32,821 nucleotides of DNA from Verrucomicrobiota bacterium (GTDB taxonomy: Bacteria > Verrucomicrobiota > Kiritimatiellia > SS1-B-03-39 > UBA6053): the NCBI GenBank assembly GCA_020831625.1, contig JAFIGD010000052.1, positions 1 to 32,821 on the forward strand, read 5' to 3'. Within the stretch, counting starts at the first letter, position 1, and every line of letters starts with the position of its first letter. The notes beneath the pieces are model-generated. The model ran no database searches and had not been told where the DNA came from. It saw only the letters and a list, made by a program, of their open reading frames with translations. Position numbers and translations under genes: made by a program. Below are positions 32,100 to 32,821 of this stretch, one piece after another.

Positions 32100-32759
32100 A
32101 TGAAAATGTTATGGCTCGATGTTAAGAAACTGGCGGTTTTTTCGGCTCTGATTTGTTTCCCGGCTTTTGTGATGGGGAGCTGGACGCGGGTCGGCGAGGC
32201 GCAGGCCGGCGGTGATGCCAAAGAGTTCGGCGCCTCCGGGCGCGCGGATACGGTGCGGATTCTCTGCAAAGAGGGCTTTGTGGTGATCAATACCCTGGTG
32301 GTGCGGGAGGGGAGCGAACGCGAGTCGTTTCGGGTGACCCGGCGGCTGACCGCCGGCGAGTCGGTGGAGATCAGCCTGGGCAGTCTCCGGAATGTTACGG
32401 GTCTGCGGATCAGTGACAGCGGCCGGGGGCGCTATGAGGTGCAGATGCGGGGCGGTTCCGAACCGGCCGCGCCCCGGAGCGGCGGATTCAAGCGGGTGGC
32501 GGAATTGACGGCGGGAGGCGATGCGAAAGAGGTCGCGGTGAATGAGCGGGTGCGCACGGTGCGGATTCAGTGTGTTTCCGGAACGGTCACGGTGAACACA
32601 GTGGTGGTGCGCGACGGGGCGGCGCGCAGGTCGATTCCGGTGACCCGCAGGCTGTCGGACGGTGAGCATGTGGATTTGGAACTTGGCTCCGGGGAAAACG
32701 TCAGCGGGTTGCGCATTAGCGACGGCGGTGGCGGGCGGTATCAGGTGCTGATTCGCTGA
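32100..32759 (+). CDS. Secreted protein made of two tandem copies of one domain
   Basis: 219 residues from the ATG at 32100, preceded by AAGGAG at good spacing; a TTG start at 32055 is less likely. A signal peptide ('KKLAVFSALICFPAFVMG') is followed by two copies of a ~90-residue domain (about 28-118 and 130-219). Shared features: 'GGDAKE', 'VRI-C-G', 'INT/VNT-VVR-G', 'FRVTRRL/IPVTRRL-GE', and 'VSGLRISD-G-GRYQV'. Each copy has one cysteine (residue 56 in the first). The beta-rich pattern suggests a small beta-sandwich. I do not recognise the family; extracellular or periplasmic binding is a guess. Confidence 0.7.
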   Translation: MKMLWLDVKKLAVFSALICFPAFVMGSWTRVGEAQAGGDAKEFGASGRADTVRILCKEGFVVINTLVVREGSERESFRVTRRLTAGESVEISLGSLRNVTGLRISDSGRGRYEVQMRGGSEPAAPRSGGFKRVAELTAGGDAKEVAVNERVRTVRIQCVSGTVTVNTVVVRDGAARRSIPVTRRLSDGEHVDLELGSGENVSGLRISDGGGGRYQVLIR

Positions 32760-32760
32760 T

Positions 32761-32821
32761 GGAGTGCCGGGGCAGGATGCCCCGCGTCCGGCTGGGGGAG
32801 TGCCGGGGCAGGATGCCCCGC
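32761..32821. repeat. 25-bp palindromic direct repeat at window end
   Basis: Two identical 25-base copies (32761-32785, 32797-32821) contain GGGGCA-GGA-TGCCCC, a 6-bp hairpin. They are separated by GTCCGGCTGGG. This looks like a REP-type palindrome pair or a tandem terminator-like element. The array may continue beyond the window. Confidence 0.6.

Noticed and set aside
1-32821. tRNA or rRNA genes
   Set aside because: I looked for cloverleaf T-loop patterns (GTTCRANNC) with matching acceptor arms and for rRNA landmarks and found none that hold together.

Overview
The window looks like chromosomal DNA from a Gram-negative, moderately GC-rich bacterium. Several products carry lipoprotein signals (LSAC, LTGC, LSSC and AGC lipoboxes). 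The gene mix is a cytosolic sugar isomerase with a Gfo/Idh/MocA oxidoreductase, an AraC regulator, a secreted dienelactone-hydrolase-like enzyme, acetylxylan esterase debris, and many short dispersed repeats of the CCACGGAT and TTTGACAGGATAACAGGAT types. This fits the PVC group, perhaps Verrucomicrobiota or relatives, but that placement is inference; no rRNA or other decisive marker is present.

Layout. 1-1650: an AT-richer secretin-like lipoprotein gene bracketed by an inverted 33-bp repeat. 1658-3078: an RDD membrane protein overlapping a UbiA-type prenyltransferase. 3100-4200: gene debris (a GNAT fragment fused tail-to-tail with a Phd antitoxin fragment, and an internally deleted acetylxylan esterase), punctuated by short repeats. 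4226-15210: the main attraction, a compact co-directional cluster with an MmeI-like DNA methyltransferase without an evident nuclease domain, a second Eco57I/N6-adenine-type methyltransferase, a PD-(D/E)XK-like nuclease candidate, a helical HEPN-like candidate, an SF2 helicase, a GIY-YIG (T5orf172-like) nuclease and a 54-residue zinc-ribbon protein. Most junctions overlap by 1-8 bases or are separated by 3. I infer an anti-phage restriction or defence locus with two methylases and two nuclease candidates; I cannot match this exact gene set to a named system.

15259-18816: a secreted dienelactone hydrolase family protein, a triple-hairpin element, and leucyl-tRNA synthetase on the minus strand. 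18817-23461: a repeat island. It holds 39-bp tandem repeats, TAATCG-type hexamer arrays, four copies of a compound palindromic (BIME-like) element made of GAGC-TT-GCTC / GAGC-AA-GCTC hairpins, a Phd/VapC toxin-antitoxin pair, an AT-rich secreted protein of unknown function and an esterase lipoprotein. 23462-28292: a small membrane protein, a peptide/solute-binding lipoprotein of an ABC importer, and an AraC regulator divergent from a sugar isomerase/epimerase plus Gfo/Idh/MocA oxidoreductase pair. 28409-31095: terminator, a C-terminal gene remnant, then NAD kinase, a small lipoprotein and an adenylate-kinase-like protein with a long C-terminal extension, as an operon. 31227-32821: exported MsrA, a secreted protein made of two tandem copies of one domain, and a palindromic direct repeat at the edge.

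All functional calls are from reading motifs by eye; no database search was possible.
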